From the NCBI RefSeq assembly GCF_041734735.1, contig NC_134878.1:635001-699000 (forward strand): a stretch of DNA of 64,000 nt, in the 5' to 3' direction. The notes under the pieces are model-generated. The model worked only from the letters and a program-made list of their open reading frames with translations. It was not told the origin of the DNA and did no database searches. The stretch is from Babylonia areolata (Eukaryota > Mollusca > Gastropoda > Neogastropoda > Buccinidae). How positions within the stretch are numbered: position 1 is the stretch's first letter; every line of letters begins with the position of its first letter. Below are positions 23,241 to 35,900 of this stretch, in pieces. The translations under genes and the position numbers were made by a program.

Positions 23241-24388
23241 ATTCCATAATTATGATATTAATGTGCATGCTCTTTTCAAGTTCTCAGAAGTTGACTACAC
23301 TAGAAATAATAAAGGCAAGATTTTTATCTGGCATTGCTATACTTACAAAGGGAAGTTTTGTTTTGCTTTTAGAATTGCTAATTTTTGGAATGCACTGCCT
23401 CCTAACACAAACTAGGTACCAGATATCAACAGCTTTAAAAATAAAAATAAAAACAAAACCCTCCCAAATGAAGACCCTAAACTGAAAGACCTTTTTTTCA
23501 GTGTAGATCGAATATAATGTTACTTTATAAGATAGGCATGTAATCAGACCTAAACAAAGTTGAAAAATAATGAGGAGACACAAATAAGCCGCAAGGCCAG
23601 TGTTTGTATGAACCCGTGTGTGTGTCATTGGCGGAAATTTCCAGCGAACTCCGATGATTTCTTCCGAACATTGCAACGAATCAGTGATCGGCTGTCTTTC
23701 GCAAGCGGATGTCGTATTTCGAGACAACACATGCCAGTGGTGATGACGAAACAGCAAGTAAAATGAACAGATCCCAATACATTGTCAACGTTACTGTGAC
23801 ATTCTGGGGACTTTCTTGCTTTCTTCCTGGTCGATCGTGTGCATCATAGTATAACTTTCTAGCCTAACTTACAAACACCGCTCGATGTGTCGCATGTTTT
23901 CGTCTCCTGTACACACTGCTTCTTTTCAGAAAAGAAAACAAAAAAACACAATGCTCCACCTGTTCAGCATGGCTGTACGTCTGACAAGTACACACCGATA
24001 TCAGCGCCGACGACACTTCGCCTGAGAACACAACACTGATCCCCCGTATGTACACGAAAGTAACTTACTTGTGCCAAGTGCTTTAAGTCGCACAAACTCT
24101 TCCTTGGATAGTCAATCATGCATGCAGAATACATACACCAAACAACTCAAACCATTGGCATTTTGTGTCGGAGTGTACGTCCTTTGTCGACACGAGCCAC
24201 ACAACCCAGTTTGGATACTGTGATTGGTCGAGTAAATTAACCCTGACCTTATAATCGCGGTTCGCCATGAGGTCAAGGACACCAACCGAAAGCTCCTGAG
24301 AAGCGATTCGTGTACCACAAATTACACACCCATGCTAAATTCGCCCCTGGATATTTTGGGTTAAAGATATATACTTTCATATTTTTTA

Positions 24389-24389
<1 letters not shown>

Positions 24390-24450
<61 letters not shown>

Positions 24451-24500
24451 CTATATATCTATATATCTATATATATATATATGTAGAGAGAGAGAGACCG
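24390..24500. repeat. (TC)n followed by (TA)n and (GA)n
   Basis: (TC)n at 24391-24440 runs into an ATATATCT tract and ends in a GAGAGAGAGA stretch at 24487-24497. The TC and GA arms are complementary and could fold into a hairpin. Confidence 0.85.
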
Positions 24501-24639
24501 AGAGATTACTGGTTAATTTTCTTACAGCTTAGATCATGTAAGAACAAAGAACAGTGGATTTTTCCTTTTTTTCTTTCCGTTACATGACCAACATCGATTT
24601 GCCGATGACTCTGTCCCCGTACCTATCCATCAAACATAC

Positions 24640-25060
24640 TTTCCCTCCCCCCCCCCCCCCCCCCACTCCCCACCCCCACCCCCCTTACCTCACTGAGGCT
24701 CCTGACCTTTCCGGTCCGACCCCCACTGCCCCCTCCCTCCCCCCTTCCCGTATCTATTCCCACTCAGTCCTGTCGGTCCCACCCGGCCGAACCCCCTAAC
24801 CTGTCCTACTCTTTGTCTCCCGACTCCCGCCCCAAAACTGCCGTCGTACCGCACGTACTCCGGCTTCCGGGCAACATGACGCACCCGTTACCCTCAGTCA
24901 CTAGATATCGTCCCCAGTCCTACCCTCCGCCTCCACCTCATACCGCCTGCATTAATCGGCCTCCACTGACCCCATTTAGCCCAGACGTTTTGACACGAAG
25001 ACAGACAACCTATTTTCCTCCAAAGAACAGAGGAGCACTGAATTATTTCGTGTGATCCCT
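24640..25060. other. C-rich, pyrimidine-biased segment
   Basis: A run of about 20 C at 24645-24664 is followed by several hundred bases of C-rich sequence with short proline-rich frames. No recognisable protein is encoded. It lies between the presumed GT31 first exon and DPH5 and could be promoter-associated, but nothing in it is diagnostic. Confidence 0.4.
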
Positions 25061-25309
25061 GCAACCCGAGCTGAGACCACCGGCCTGCGCTTCACAGAGT
25101 GTTTCCAGACTGAGAGAGAGGGAGTCAGGTCGTTGACGCCAGGTACACAAAGTCATGGATAACTTCCAGTTCACGATGACAGATCTCTTATAGAGTTCTG
25201 ACATTAGTCAGTTGGATAGTCTTCGTCTTGACCCGTAACCTGCGTTTTCTAAAGACTGATGGCGAGTCCACAGTCACAGCAAGCCCCACTGATATGTCCA
25301 TACTACACA

Positions 25310-25775
25310 CATGTATGTGTGAATGTAGGCAACGCCGGCGTCCGCCTAGGAAGCGACTGAGAGAATCTGAGCGCCGCGCGCTGCCAGTCAGTGCTTCGTG
25401 GAATCACGGCTCAGCCGCCGATACAAGTTTCCTCACCCTCCACTAGACCTTGAGTGGTGGTCTGGACGCTAGTCATTCGGATGAGACGATAAACCGAGCC
25501 TCAGTGGCGGTCAGTCCCGGCGTGTGCCGGCAGCATGCACTTAGCGCATATATGAACGGAACCCACTGCCGGCAACAAAAGGGTTGTTCCTGGCAAAATT
25601 CTGTAGAAAAATCCACTTCGATAGGAAAAACAAATAAAACTGCACGCAGGAAAAAAAAAGAAAGAAAAAAGGGTGGCGCTGTAGTATAGCGACGCGCTCT
25701 CCCTGGGGAGAGCAGCCCGAATTTCACACAGCCGGAGACTGACTTGAAATGATCTGTTGTCAGTGATAAAAAGAA
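25310..25775 (+). mobile_element. SINE family A, diverged copy, with a TG-rich tail
   Basis: The head is recognisable from GTCCGCCTAGGAAGCG and AGAGAATCTGAGCGC. The body has CTAGTCATTCGGATGAGACG and GGGTTGTTCCTGGCAAAATT, then GGGTGGCGCTGTAGTATAGC. Two short GC-rich stretches replace the box B region and the core tail found in other copies. It is followed by (TATG)n and a 62-bp (TG)n at 25855-25917. Confidence 0.8.
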
Positions 25776-25850
25776 ATATAAACTGATACAAATATGTATG
25801 TATGTATGTATGTGTGTATGTATATATGTATGTATATATTTGTTTGTTTA

Positions 25851-25854
<4 letters not shown>

Positions 25855-25917
<63 letters not shown>
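25855..25917. repeat. (TG)n microsatellite, about 31 units
   Basis: An uninterrupted TG tract immediately downstream of the TATG-rich SINE tail, and about 0.5 kb upstream of the DPH5 start. Confidence 0.95.
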
Positions 25918-26379
25918 TCATATGCAAAATTTGCCCGGGGTACAACTGATGTGGGTCTAAATTGTAATCCTGTTGCACGTGGCGGCTGTGTCTCGGCCGC
26001 TGACAATCAGCGCCTTCGCCCTCCTCCATCGTCTCTCCTTTGCATGACTCCCTCCTGTGACAGATACTTCTGATGTCGTGTTATGATCCGGTCAAAATAG
26101 CTTACTCATGCTTCCCACAACATGTCACAGTTCTCGTGTGTGTTCCGTTTCGGTAAAATGACACATCGATGTTTGTTTAGAAATCTACATTTTATTTGTT
26201 ACTGTTGATTGTTATGAACGACTGTGCAGTCCGCCGCCCACCCTAAGACAAACAGTTTCAAAGTCTGTCAGCTGTTTTCGTTAAATTACCAAATTTGTAA
26301 CCATTGATCTCACCACTGAACTTATGAGCAAATCGAGCCAAGGGGCATAAGTCTTATATCCAACGTCAGAGAGCTGTTT

Positions 26380-26423
26380 CCGGAAGATTTGGATTCACGT
26401 GGTTGCTCGTACAAGCGACGTCA
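26380..26423 (+). promoter_or_regulatory. ETS-like and CRE-like motifs upstream of DPH5
   Basis: CCGGAAG (26380-26386) is a core ETS/GABP-type motif, and GACGTCA (26417-26423) matches seven of eight bases of a CRE. Both sit within 50 bp upstream of the DPH5 ATG, as is common for TATA-less housekeeping promoters in animals. Their use here is inferred; some of this may be 5' UTR. Confidence 0.35.
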
Positions 26424-26428
26424 ACAAA

Positions 26429-27076
26429 ATGTTTTATCTTGTGGGACTTGGGCTTGGAGATGCTAAAGATATCACAGAGAAGGGACTAGAAATTGTGAAA
26501 AGAGCCAAAAGGGTGTATTTGGAAGCATACACCTCCATCCTTACAGTTGGGAAAGAAGCACTGGTGAGTCAACTCCAAAAAACGTTCCGAAATAAATAAA
26601 CACATTTTGATTCATATACTAAAATTTATTAATCATGGGCAGCCTCTCCCAAGTTAGTGCAGGGTGCTAACAAAATATATACATGCAAGACATTTTACAG
26701 TGACACAACACACAAAAAAAGAAGGCAGGGCATGCAACTGCGCACAAAGAACACGCACCAGCAGACGCGCATTGACACGCAACATGCACACGTTTGTCAC
26801 TTTGTGTGTCCTGCCTTTTTCTCATTCTGCGTGTGTGTGACCACATTCCAGGCCTGTTTATGACTTCCCTGATATCTTTGATCATGGCGGCCTTGAAGCT
26901 GCTTGTGTGTGTGTGTGTGTGTGTGTGTTTCCTCTTCGAATGTGCTGCAGTAAAAACAAAGGACTGACCACCTTGTAAAAGGCTGCTGAAGATGGTTATA
27001 TGACCGTACACATCTCTGTGTCTATGGCGGCATTGCTTCTTTCTCAGTGCCACAGCTGAATGCTTTACACACACAC

Positions 27077-27114
<38 letters not shown>

Positions 27115-27584
27115 GCATACACACACTAACAGGGACACATAAGAAGCCCATACTCAAACTTCAGCATTTATTTGAAGTACAAAATTTGCCATCTCACTAA
27201 CACAAACACCCAGAACACCCAAAACGCCCCCAGATTTCAGTTAACAGAAGTGAACACTGAGACCAAGAGATAGAAATATAGAAAGAAGAAGAGAGAGAGG
27301 GGAGGTGTGGATGTGGGAAGGGGGGGCCCAGGGGGTGAGGGGGATGGGTGGGGGGATGAGACAGATATAGAAAGAGGGGGAGAAGGGATGTGGATTGTAC
27401 ATCAGAGCAAACACACAATAGTTAACATAATCACAACTAAACATAAAAAGGATGCAATTAAACCACAAGAATCTTGACTTGTGTTTTCAATTTAGAATAA
27501 GTGATGTGTGTTTTTTTCTTTTCTAATCACTTTTAAAACTTTTCCGTCATCTTGGACGGTTATACCTACATGAACAGAAAAGTG

Positions 27585-27641
<57 letters not shown>

Positions 27642-27946
27642 TATACACAATAAGAAGAAGAAAACACATATTTTCTTTTACTACACAGTGACATTGTAGA
27701 AATAAACTAATATTCAACCGAAATAGGTAATTCTCTTTCCGATAAGATGATATGTTCCTTTCTCTCTTTCTTCCTTGGAAGGTTTTCAGGAGCATTTAAT
27801 GGCAGCACAACATGGCATGTTCTCACTTTTGCTTTCTCGCTCACTGAAGTTGGGCTGCTAACGGCTGTTGCCTGCGAGGGACGGTCGCTTCAAGCGGACC
27901 TCAGGATGGCTCGGTCCACTAAAAAAATGTTGGTGGTGCGTGTGCG

Positions 27947-27981
<35 letters not shown>

Positions 27982-29217
27982 GAACGCGCGCGCACACACA
28001 CATACACACACATACACATACACACACACATACACACTCACAATGAAACATGCCACATATATCATATCAAAATGCAGATTCTGATAAACAGTGATGAAAT
28101 TGCACCAGTCAAGTTTATGCATCCAATTATTTAAATCGACAGAAAATCATAATGTAGTGTCAGCAGTGCTAGTAGCAAGCTCAGTACTTAAAAGAAAATA
28201 GTATATTGAGATTTTGATCATGAAACAACTCATTGGAGCAGGACTTAACACATTTTGATTTACTGACACAGTGACAGTGGTGAGGGGTCGTTTCCCAGGT
28301 GTTTTGGGAAGTTGAATGAATGAGATGTTTATTGCAAAGAAAAACTCATGGCAGTATTTTCTGAGGCTGCCCCTCCCACTCCATTTGAACACTCTCTTAC
28401 AGTCTCTAAATATCTGAATGAGTTGCCTGTAGTTTATTGGGAAATACTGCAAATACAGTTCTCCTTTTCCTGCACTGACAAGCAGCGAAACACTGCTTTG
28501 TATAAGTAATACAACATTTCTCAAAGGAAAGCTTATAGGTAATGATGATTTTATGTATAGTTCTGTTTGAACAGGAACAACACTATGGCAGAGAGATCAT
28601 CCTGGCAGATCGTGACATGGTGGAGCAAGGTTCAGGTATGGCTGTGACTGTCAGACATTTAATTGTGACAGTTAATGGGCTGTATAAAAACAGACACAGT
28701 AGATTCTTTTTTAATATATTGAGGAGAATGGTGGTGTGGGGAAGAGTTAGGAGAGGAAGATAATAGGTTAAACAAAGGTGGCTTTGAGTTTGGATTTTAT
28801 TAGTAAATGTTCATTATTTCAACTTTTGTTATAATTATAAAGAAATCTGTTATTTTTAACGAAAATATGACCACAAAAATTCACATACACATGTACACAC
28901 AGATAGACAGGTCAACACATACATCAGTCTACAGAAATCTGAGCAACAAATAGCACTGCATGAAAGGGGGTAGAATGCATTCCCACATCTGCATCCACCC
29001 CCCCCCCCCTCAACACACACACACACCCAGCCATCCACCCACACACATATATATACACTCACACACATGACATATACTATAGCTTATTGCAAAAAATTAT
29101 ATAAACATGATTGTGCACACACAAACATACAGATGCATACAGTAATCAGATCTATTTTCTTTCTCTCTAGTCTCTCTCTTAATACATGCATGCACATGCA
29201 TATATACACACTCACAC

Positions 29218-29267
<50 letters not shown>

Positions 29268-32200
29268 AACCATTTATGTTGTGTGATTGTTGATCATTTC
29301 TTTTCTGACAGATGAACTGATGGCGGAAGCAGACAAAGAAGACATAGCATTTTTGGTCGTTGGAGACCCACTTGGGTAAGCATTTAGTTGGAGACCCACT
29401 TGGGTAAGCATTTAGTTGGAGACCCACTGGGGTAAGCATTTAGTTGGAGACCCACTTGGGTAAGCATTTAGTTGGAGACCCACTGGGGTAAGCATTTAGT
29501 TGGAGACCCACTTGGGTAAGCATTCAGTTGGAGACCCACTTGGGTAAGCATTTAGTTGGAGACCCACTGGGGTAAGCATTCAGTTGGAGACCCACTTGGG
29601 TAAGCATTCAGTTGGAGACCCACTTGGGTAAGCATTTAGTCGGAGACCCACTTGGGTAAGCATTCAGTTGGAGACCCACTTGGGTAAGCATTTAGTTGGA
29701 GACCCACTGGGGTAAACATTTAGTTGGAGACCCACTTGGGTAAACATTTAGTTGGAGACCCACTGGGGTAAACATTTAGTTGGAGACCCACTGGGGTAAA
29801 CATTTAGTTGGAGACCCACTTGGGTAAACATTTAGTTGGAGACCCACTGGGGTAAACATTTAGTTGGAGACCCACTGGGGTAAGCATGTAGTTGGAGACC
29901 CACTTGGGTAAACATTTAGTTGGAGACCCACTGGGGTAAACATTTAGTTGGAGACCCACTGGGGTAAACATTTAGTTGGAGACCCACTTGGGTAAGCATT
30001 CAGTTGGAGACCCACTTGGGTAAGCATGTAGTTGGAGACCCACTTGGGTAAGCATTTAGTTGGAGACCCACTTGGGTAAGCATGTAGTTGGAGACCCACT
30101 TGGGTAAGCATTTAGTTGGAGACCCACTGGGGTAAGCATGTAGTTGGAGACCCACTTGGGTAAGCATTCAGTTGGAGACCCACTTGGGTAAGCATTTAGT
30201 TGGAGACCCGCTGGGGTAAGCATGTAGTTGGAGACCCACTTGGGTAAGCATTTAGTTGGAGACCCACTGGGGTAAGCATGTAGTTGGAGACCCACTGGGG
30301 TAAACATTTAGTTGGAGACCCACTTGGGTAAGCATGTAGTTGGAGACCCACTGGGGTAAGCATTTAGTTGGAGACCCACTGGGGTAAGCATGTAGTTGGA
30401 GACCCACTTGGGTAAGCATTTAGTTGGAGACCCACTTGGGTAAGCATTTAGTTGGAGACCCACTGGGGTAAGCATTTAGTTGGAGACCCACTTGGGTAAG
30501 CATTTAGTTGGAGACCCACTTGGGTAAGCATTTCATTGGAGACCCACTTGGGTAAGCATTTAGTTGCAGATTTTTGCTGGCTGGCACATGTAACTTGAGT
30601 TAATTTTAATCCAGAAAAAGAAGCACACAAAGTCATGCACTCTTGACAGTACATAAAATAACAGAATGTCTGAGATCGGAAGGAAGTTACATATGACAGC
30701 AACCAACTTTTTCTTGGAAGGTGTACTGAAGCTGTCCTCCTTTCTCTACTTTTAATGCCATTTGTTTTTTGTGTGTTATTTTTTGCCGAGGTTTTGAAGT
30801 TCTGAACTGCAAAGATATTTTCAGATCACACAGACATCTTCCTAGAACACAGGAGAGCAGTAGCCTTGTGGTAATGCATCTGGCTAGAAAGTAGGTGTCC
30901 ATGGGTTTGATTCCTGCATGGACCAAGATTCTTGCTCCTTCCCTCTCCACTTGATACTGTAAGGGTCTGGTTGTTAGTCTTTCAGGTGAGCGTTTTTGTT
31001 GTTTAGACTGACAGAAGCCGTGCTCTGTTGTTACTGTTACTATCAGTATCAGTATCAGTGGCTCAAGGAGGCGTCACTGCTACTAATATCTTACTAATAT
31101 TATGCATGTATCCCAGTTTTATTTAATCCGGTTAATTCTTGGTTGGTTGGTTTTACTTTTGCTGGAGAGGAAGAAGAGACAGTGTACATAACTGCATTCC
31201 ATCATCTGTCTTTCAGGGCCACAACGCACACTGATCTCATTCTACGTGCAGTGGAAAAAGGCATTCAGTATCGCATCGTTCACAATGCCTCCATCATGAG
31301 TGCTATCGGATGCTGCGGTCTTCAGGTATACAGTCTCCATCTCCTGTGAAGTGCAGCCTGTTAGCTTAAAGGGGAAAATATGACTTGGAAACAGTTAAAA
31401 AAAACCAAACTGTTCCCATCTCTGCCCCTTGCCGAGGTGACCTTTCTCTCCTAACCCCCTTCCCTGTCACCCCTCCATCTCAGCTCTTCCAACCTTACTG
31501 CTGTGCTGCTGTCTGCATCCGTCTTTGTATCCACTGTTAGAATTTTAGATTATCTCTAAGTGTGTCAAAGTTCTACATATGTCATTATCTCTAAGTGTGT
31601 CCAAGTTCCATATATACTATTATCTCTAAGTGTGTCCAAGTTCTACCTATGTCATTATCTCTAAGTATGTCAAAGTTCCATATGTGCTATTATCTCTAAG
31701 CGTGTCAAAGTTCCATATATGCTATTATCTCTAAGTGTGTCCAAGTTCCATATATGCTATTATCTCTAAGTGTGTCCAAGTTCTACATATGTCATTATCT
31801 CTAAGTGTGTCCAAGTTCTACATATGTCATTATCTCTAAGTGTGTCCAAGTTCTACATATGTCATTATCTCTAAGTATGTCAAAGTTCCATATATGCTAT
31901 TTAAGTGTGACCAAGTTCCATATATGCTGTTGTCTCTAAGTGTGACCAAGTTCCATATTTGCTGTTGTCTCTAAGTGTGTCCAAGTTCCATATTTGCTGT
32001 TGTCTCTAAGTGTGTCCACGTTCCACATATACAAGGTACTGTAGGCAGACTGACAAAGGTATACACAGCTACATGTGATGACAATGAAGTATGATATAGA
32101 CTGATGATACTGGCACTTGGTTGTATATTTGTTTCCAGTAGGATAATGTAAGAATTGTTTTTATACTGTATTGCTGTTATATATATTGACAGGTTATGTT

Positions 32201-32932
32201 TGATTTTCAGTGTGTATTGTAGCTTTTTATTTTCTATTATAGAATGATGTGGTATAATCACAGCAAGATTTACCAGCAGTTTATAACTTTTTAAATAACT
32301 GTTGTTTAATTCAACTTGATTCACTGGGAATATATTTTATGTGTGCATGTGTATGTATACACAAATTTGCACAGATTCAGTCTTGCTAACTTAACAAAAA
32401 ATATGATTTGAAATTGAATGTACTTTATATTAAATTTGAAATAACTATGTTTCACCTCTTCCTACTGCTGCAACTTTTTCTTCATATATAGAACCCCCCA
32501 GCCTCCACACCAGTTCCCACCATCTCCTTGCAAAGCAAGTACAATGAAGATAGTTTATGCTTTGTACTCTGAGTCATATTTATAGTTTGTGAGATAGTCT
32601 ATGCCTACCGCACTAAGTAATATTCATTGTTTGAAGGGTATACTTTCTTCGACTGAGGAGGAAGTTCTTATACCAGCCAGCCAATAGAGCTAATGTCCAT
32701 GAATATTCAGTAGTTTTGTGTTTCCTTTGTCTGCAGTTATATAACTTTGGAGAGGCGGTGTCAATAGTGTTCTGGACAGACACATGGAGACCTGACAGCT
32801 TTTACGACAAAATCGCTGTCAATGTGGAACGGGGCATGCACACGCTTTGCTTGCTGGGTAAATGCAGTGGAACTGTGTGTGCAATTTTTTTCTTCTTTTG
32901 TTTTTTCCTTTTCTTTATTGTATGTGTGTGAA

Positions 32933-32963
<31 letters not shown>

Positions 32964-35900
32964 GCACATGCTCAGAGGTGTTCATGGATCGTTTGATGTG
33001 TACAATGATCTGCATTGTTATTAAAATGTTGTTTTTTTTTGGTTTTTTTCTTAGATATTACCATTGCTGATCTGTAAAAAAAACCCAAAAAAACCCCAAC
33101 TTCCACAATAAGTTTCTATGTTCAGTGTCATGCAGTCGTATTGTTATTAGATTTATATATATATATATATATGAACACTTTTAGAATTTCAGAGTGTAAA
33201 GTTAAGATTTGTTATGACAGTATGCGTGTGAGTTTTACTACTGTTATTTTATAATACATGTGATGTTTATTGTTATGTTTTATTTTGAATTCTGTCAGAT
33301 ATCAAAGTCAAGGAGCAGTCTCTTGAAAATTTGATGAGGTGCGTATCAAATTTCTTGTTTGTCATGTAGTCATAGGCTTTTAGTTTTTGTTTTACTTCAT
33401 GTGCATGAGTGTAGGTGGGTGTAAAAATAGATGTATGCATTATAGACAGGTATGTAAAGAAATGTTGGTAGTACAAATCAACCCTTGAACCAAACTAAAC
33501 CAAATCATATGCATACACACATGCGCATGTATGCAAATGCACACTCCCACACACATGCAAAAACACATATATATACACGCACAGACATAGACACACATGC
33601 ACTTGAAATACAGTAAACTTGAATGTAGGACAGTCCTGATTTTAAAAAAAAACTTATACTGGCATATGTAAGGCATAGTTTAGGCTGCAGACGTTTCCAA
33701 ATGTTTTATCATTTAAGAACAAAACAAGAACAGAAAAACAGGATTTAGGTTGCCAAGCTATTCAATGATAACTGTAGTTAACAGCAATATGGAAAGATAC
33801 TGTAATGTTTTTACACTGTAATACATTTATATATATATATATATATATATATGGTTGTGTATGAAGCTGTTGAAGTATGTAACATTTATGAAATTGATTC
33901 AGTGTTTTGTTAAGCAGTTTTGTGTAGTTTGCACACATGAGCATGTGGCCTTTTCTGTTCCAGGGGACGCAAAATTTATGAACCTCCGAGGTTTATGTCA
34001 GCTAGCCTTGCAGCAGAACAGCTGTTGGAAATTGTTGAAAAGAAGACAGCTGAGGACTCTACACAAAAGCTAGGTACATAGTAGGTTCTTGATGCGTTTA
34101 ACATGTGTGATTTCATGGATGTGTGTTTAGGACAGTTCATTATTATGTTTTTACATGAGGAATGAATATGGAAATGCATTTGGAAAGGGTTTATATGAAC
34201 TAGTTGTTTTAAGCAAAATTTTTCTAACACACATGCACGCAATAACACACACACATACACTCTCCCTCTCTCTTATACACACACATTGACATACACACAA
34301 TTCCCTTTGAAAATTTTTAATGTATAAACTAGTATGATTCATAATAACCTTGTCCTGTTTCTTCATATTTTGAGGTGATTGTTGTCAGTGTGGTGTGTTT
34401 AGCCATTGTGGATTGTTTCAGTGTTTGTTGTTAGTGTGGTGTGTTTAGCCATTGTGGATTGTTTCAGTGTTTGTTGTCAGTGTGGTGTGTTTAGCCATTG
34501 TGGATTGTTTCAGTGATTGTCAGTGTGGTGTGTTTAGCCATTGTGGATTGTTTCAGTGATTGTTGTCAGTGTGGTGTGTTTAGCCATTGTGGATTGTTTC
34601 AGCGTTTCTTGTCAGTGTGGTGTGTTTAGCCATTGTGGTTTGTTTCAGTGTTTGTTGTCAGTGTGGTGTGTTTAGCCATTGTGGATTGTTTCAGTGATTG
34701 TTGTCAGTGTGGTGTGTTTAGCCATTGTGGATTGTTTCAGTGATTGTTGTCAGTGTGGTGTGGATTGTTTCAGTGATTGTTGTCAGTGTGGTGTGTTTAG
34801 CCATTGTGGATTGTTTCAGTGATTGTTGTCAGTGTGGTGTGTTTAGCCATTGTGGATTGTTTCAGTGATTGTTGTCAGTGTGGTGCGTTTAGCCATTGTG
34901 GATTGTTTCAGTGATTGTTGTCAGTGTGGTGTGTTTAGCCATTGTGGATTGTTTCAGTGTTGTCAGTGTGGTGTGTTTAGCCATTGTGGATTGTTTCAGT
35001 GATTGTTGTCAGTGTGGTGTGTTTAGCCATTGTGGATTGTTTCAGTGTTGTCAGTGTGGTGTGTTTAGCCATTGTGGATTGTTTCAGTGATTGTTGTCAG
35101 TGTGGTGTGTTTAGCCATTGTGGATTGTTTCAGTGATTGTTGTCAGTGTGGTGTGTTTAGCCATTGTGGATTGTTTCAGTGTTTGTTGTCAGTGTGGTGT
35201 GTTTAGCCATTGTGGATTGTTTCAGTGATTGTTGTCAGTGTAGTGTGTTTAGCCATTGTGGATTGTTTCAGTGATTGTTGTCAGTGTGGTGTGTTTAGCC
35301 ATTGTGGATTGTTTCAGTGATTGTTGTCAGTGTGGTGTGTTTAGCCATTGTGGATTGTTTCAGTGATTGTTGTCAGTGTGGTGTGTTTAGCCATTGTGGA
35401 TTGTTTCAGCGTTTCTTGTCAGTGTGGTGTGTTTAGCCATTGTGGATTGTTTCAGTGTTTCTTGTCAGTGTGGTGTGTTTAGCCATTGTGGATTGTTTCA
35501 GTGATTGTTGTCAGTGTGGTGTGTTTAGCCATTGTGGATTGTTTCAGTGATTGTTGTCAGTGTGGTGTGTTTAGCCATTGTGGATTGTTTCAGTGATTGT
35601 TGTCAGTGTGGTGTGTTTAGCCATTGTGGATTGTTTCAGCGTTTCTTGTCAGTGTGGTGTGTTTAGCCATTGTGGATTGTTTCAGTGATTGTTGTCAGTG
35701 TGGTGTGTTTAGCCATTGTGGATTGTTTCAGTGTTTGTTGTCAGTGTGGTGTGTTTAGCCATTGTGGATTGTTTCAGCGTTTCTTGTCAGTGTGGTGTGT
35801 TTAGCCATTGTGGATTGTTTCAGTGATTGTTGTCAGTGTGGTGTGTTTAGCCATTGTGGATTGTTTCAGTGTTTGTTGTCAGTGTGGTGTGTTTAGCCAT

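Noticed and set aside
24554-25055. Proline-rich open frames
   Set aside because: Low-complexity C-rich sequence, with overlapping frames on both strands and no recognisable domain.
26399-26428. GTG start extending DPH5 by ten codons
   Set aside because: The ATG at 26429 gives the conserved DPH5 N-terminus; animal genes rarely start at GTG.
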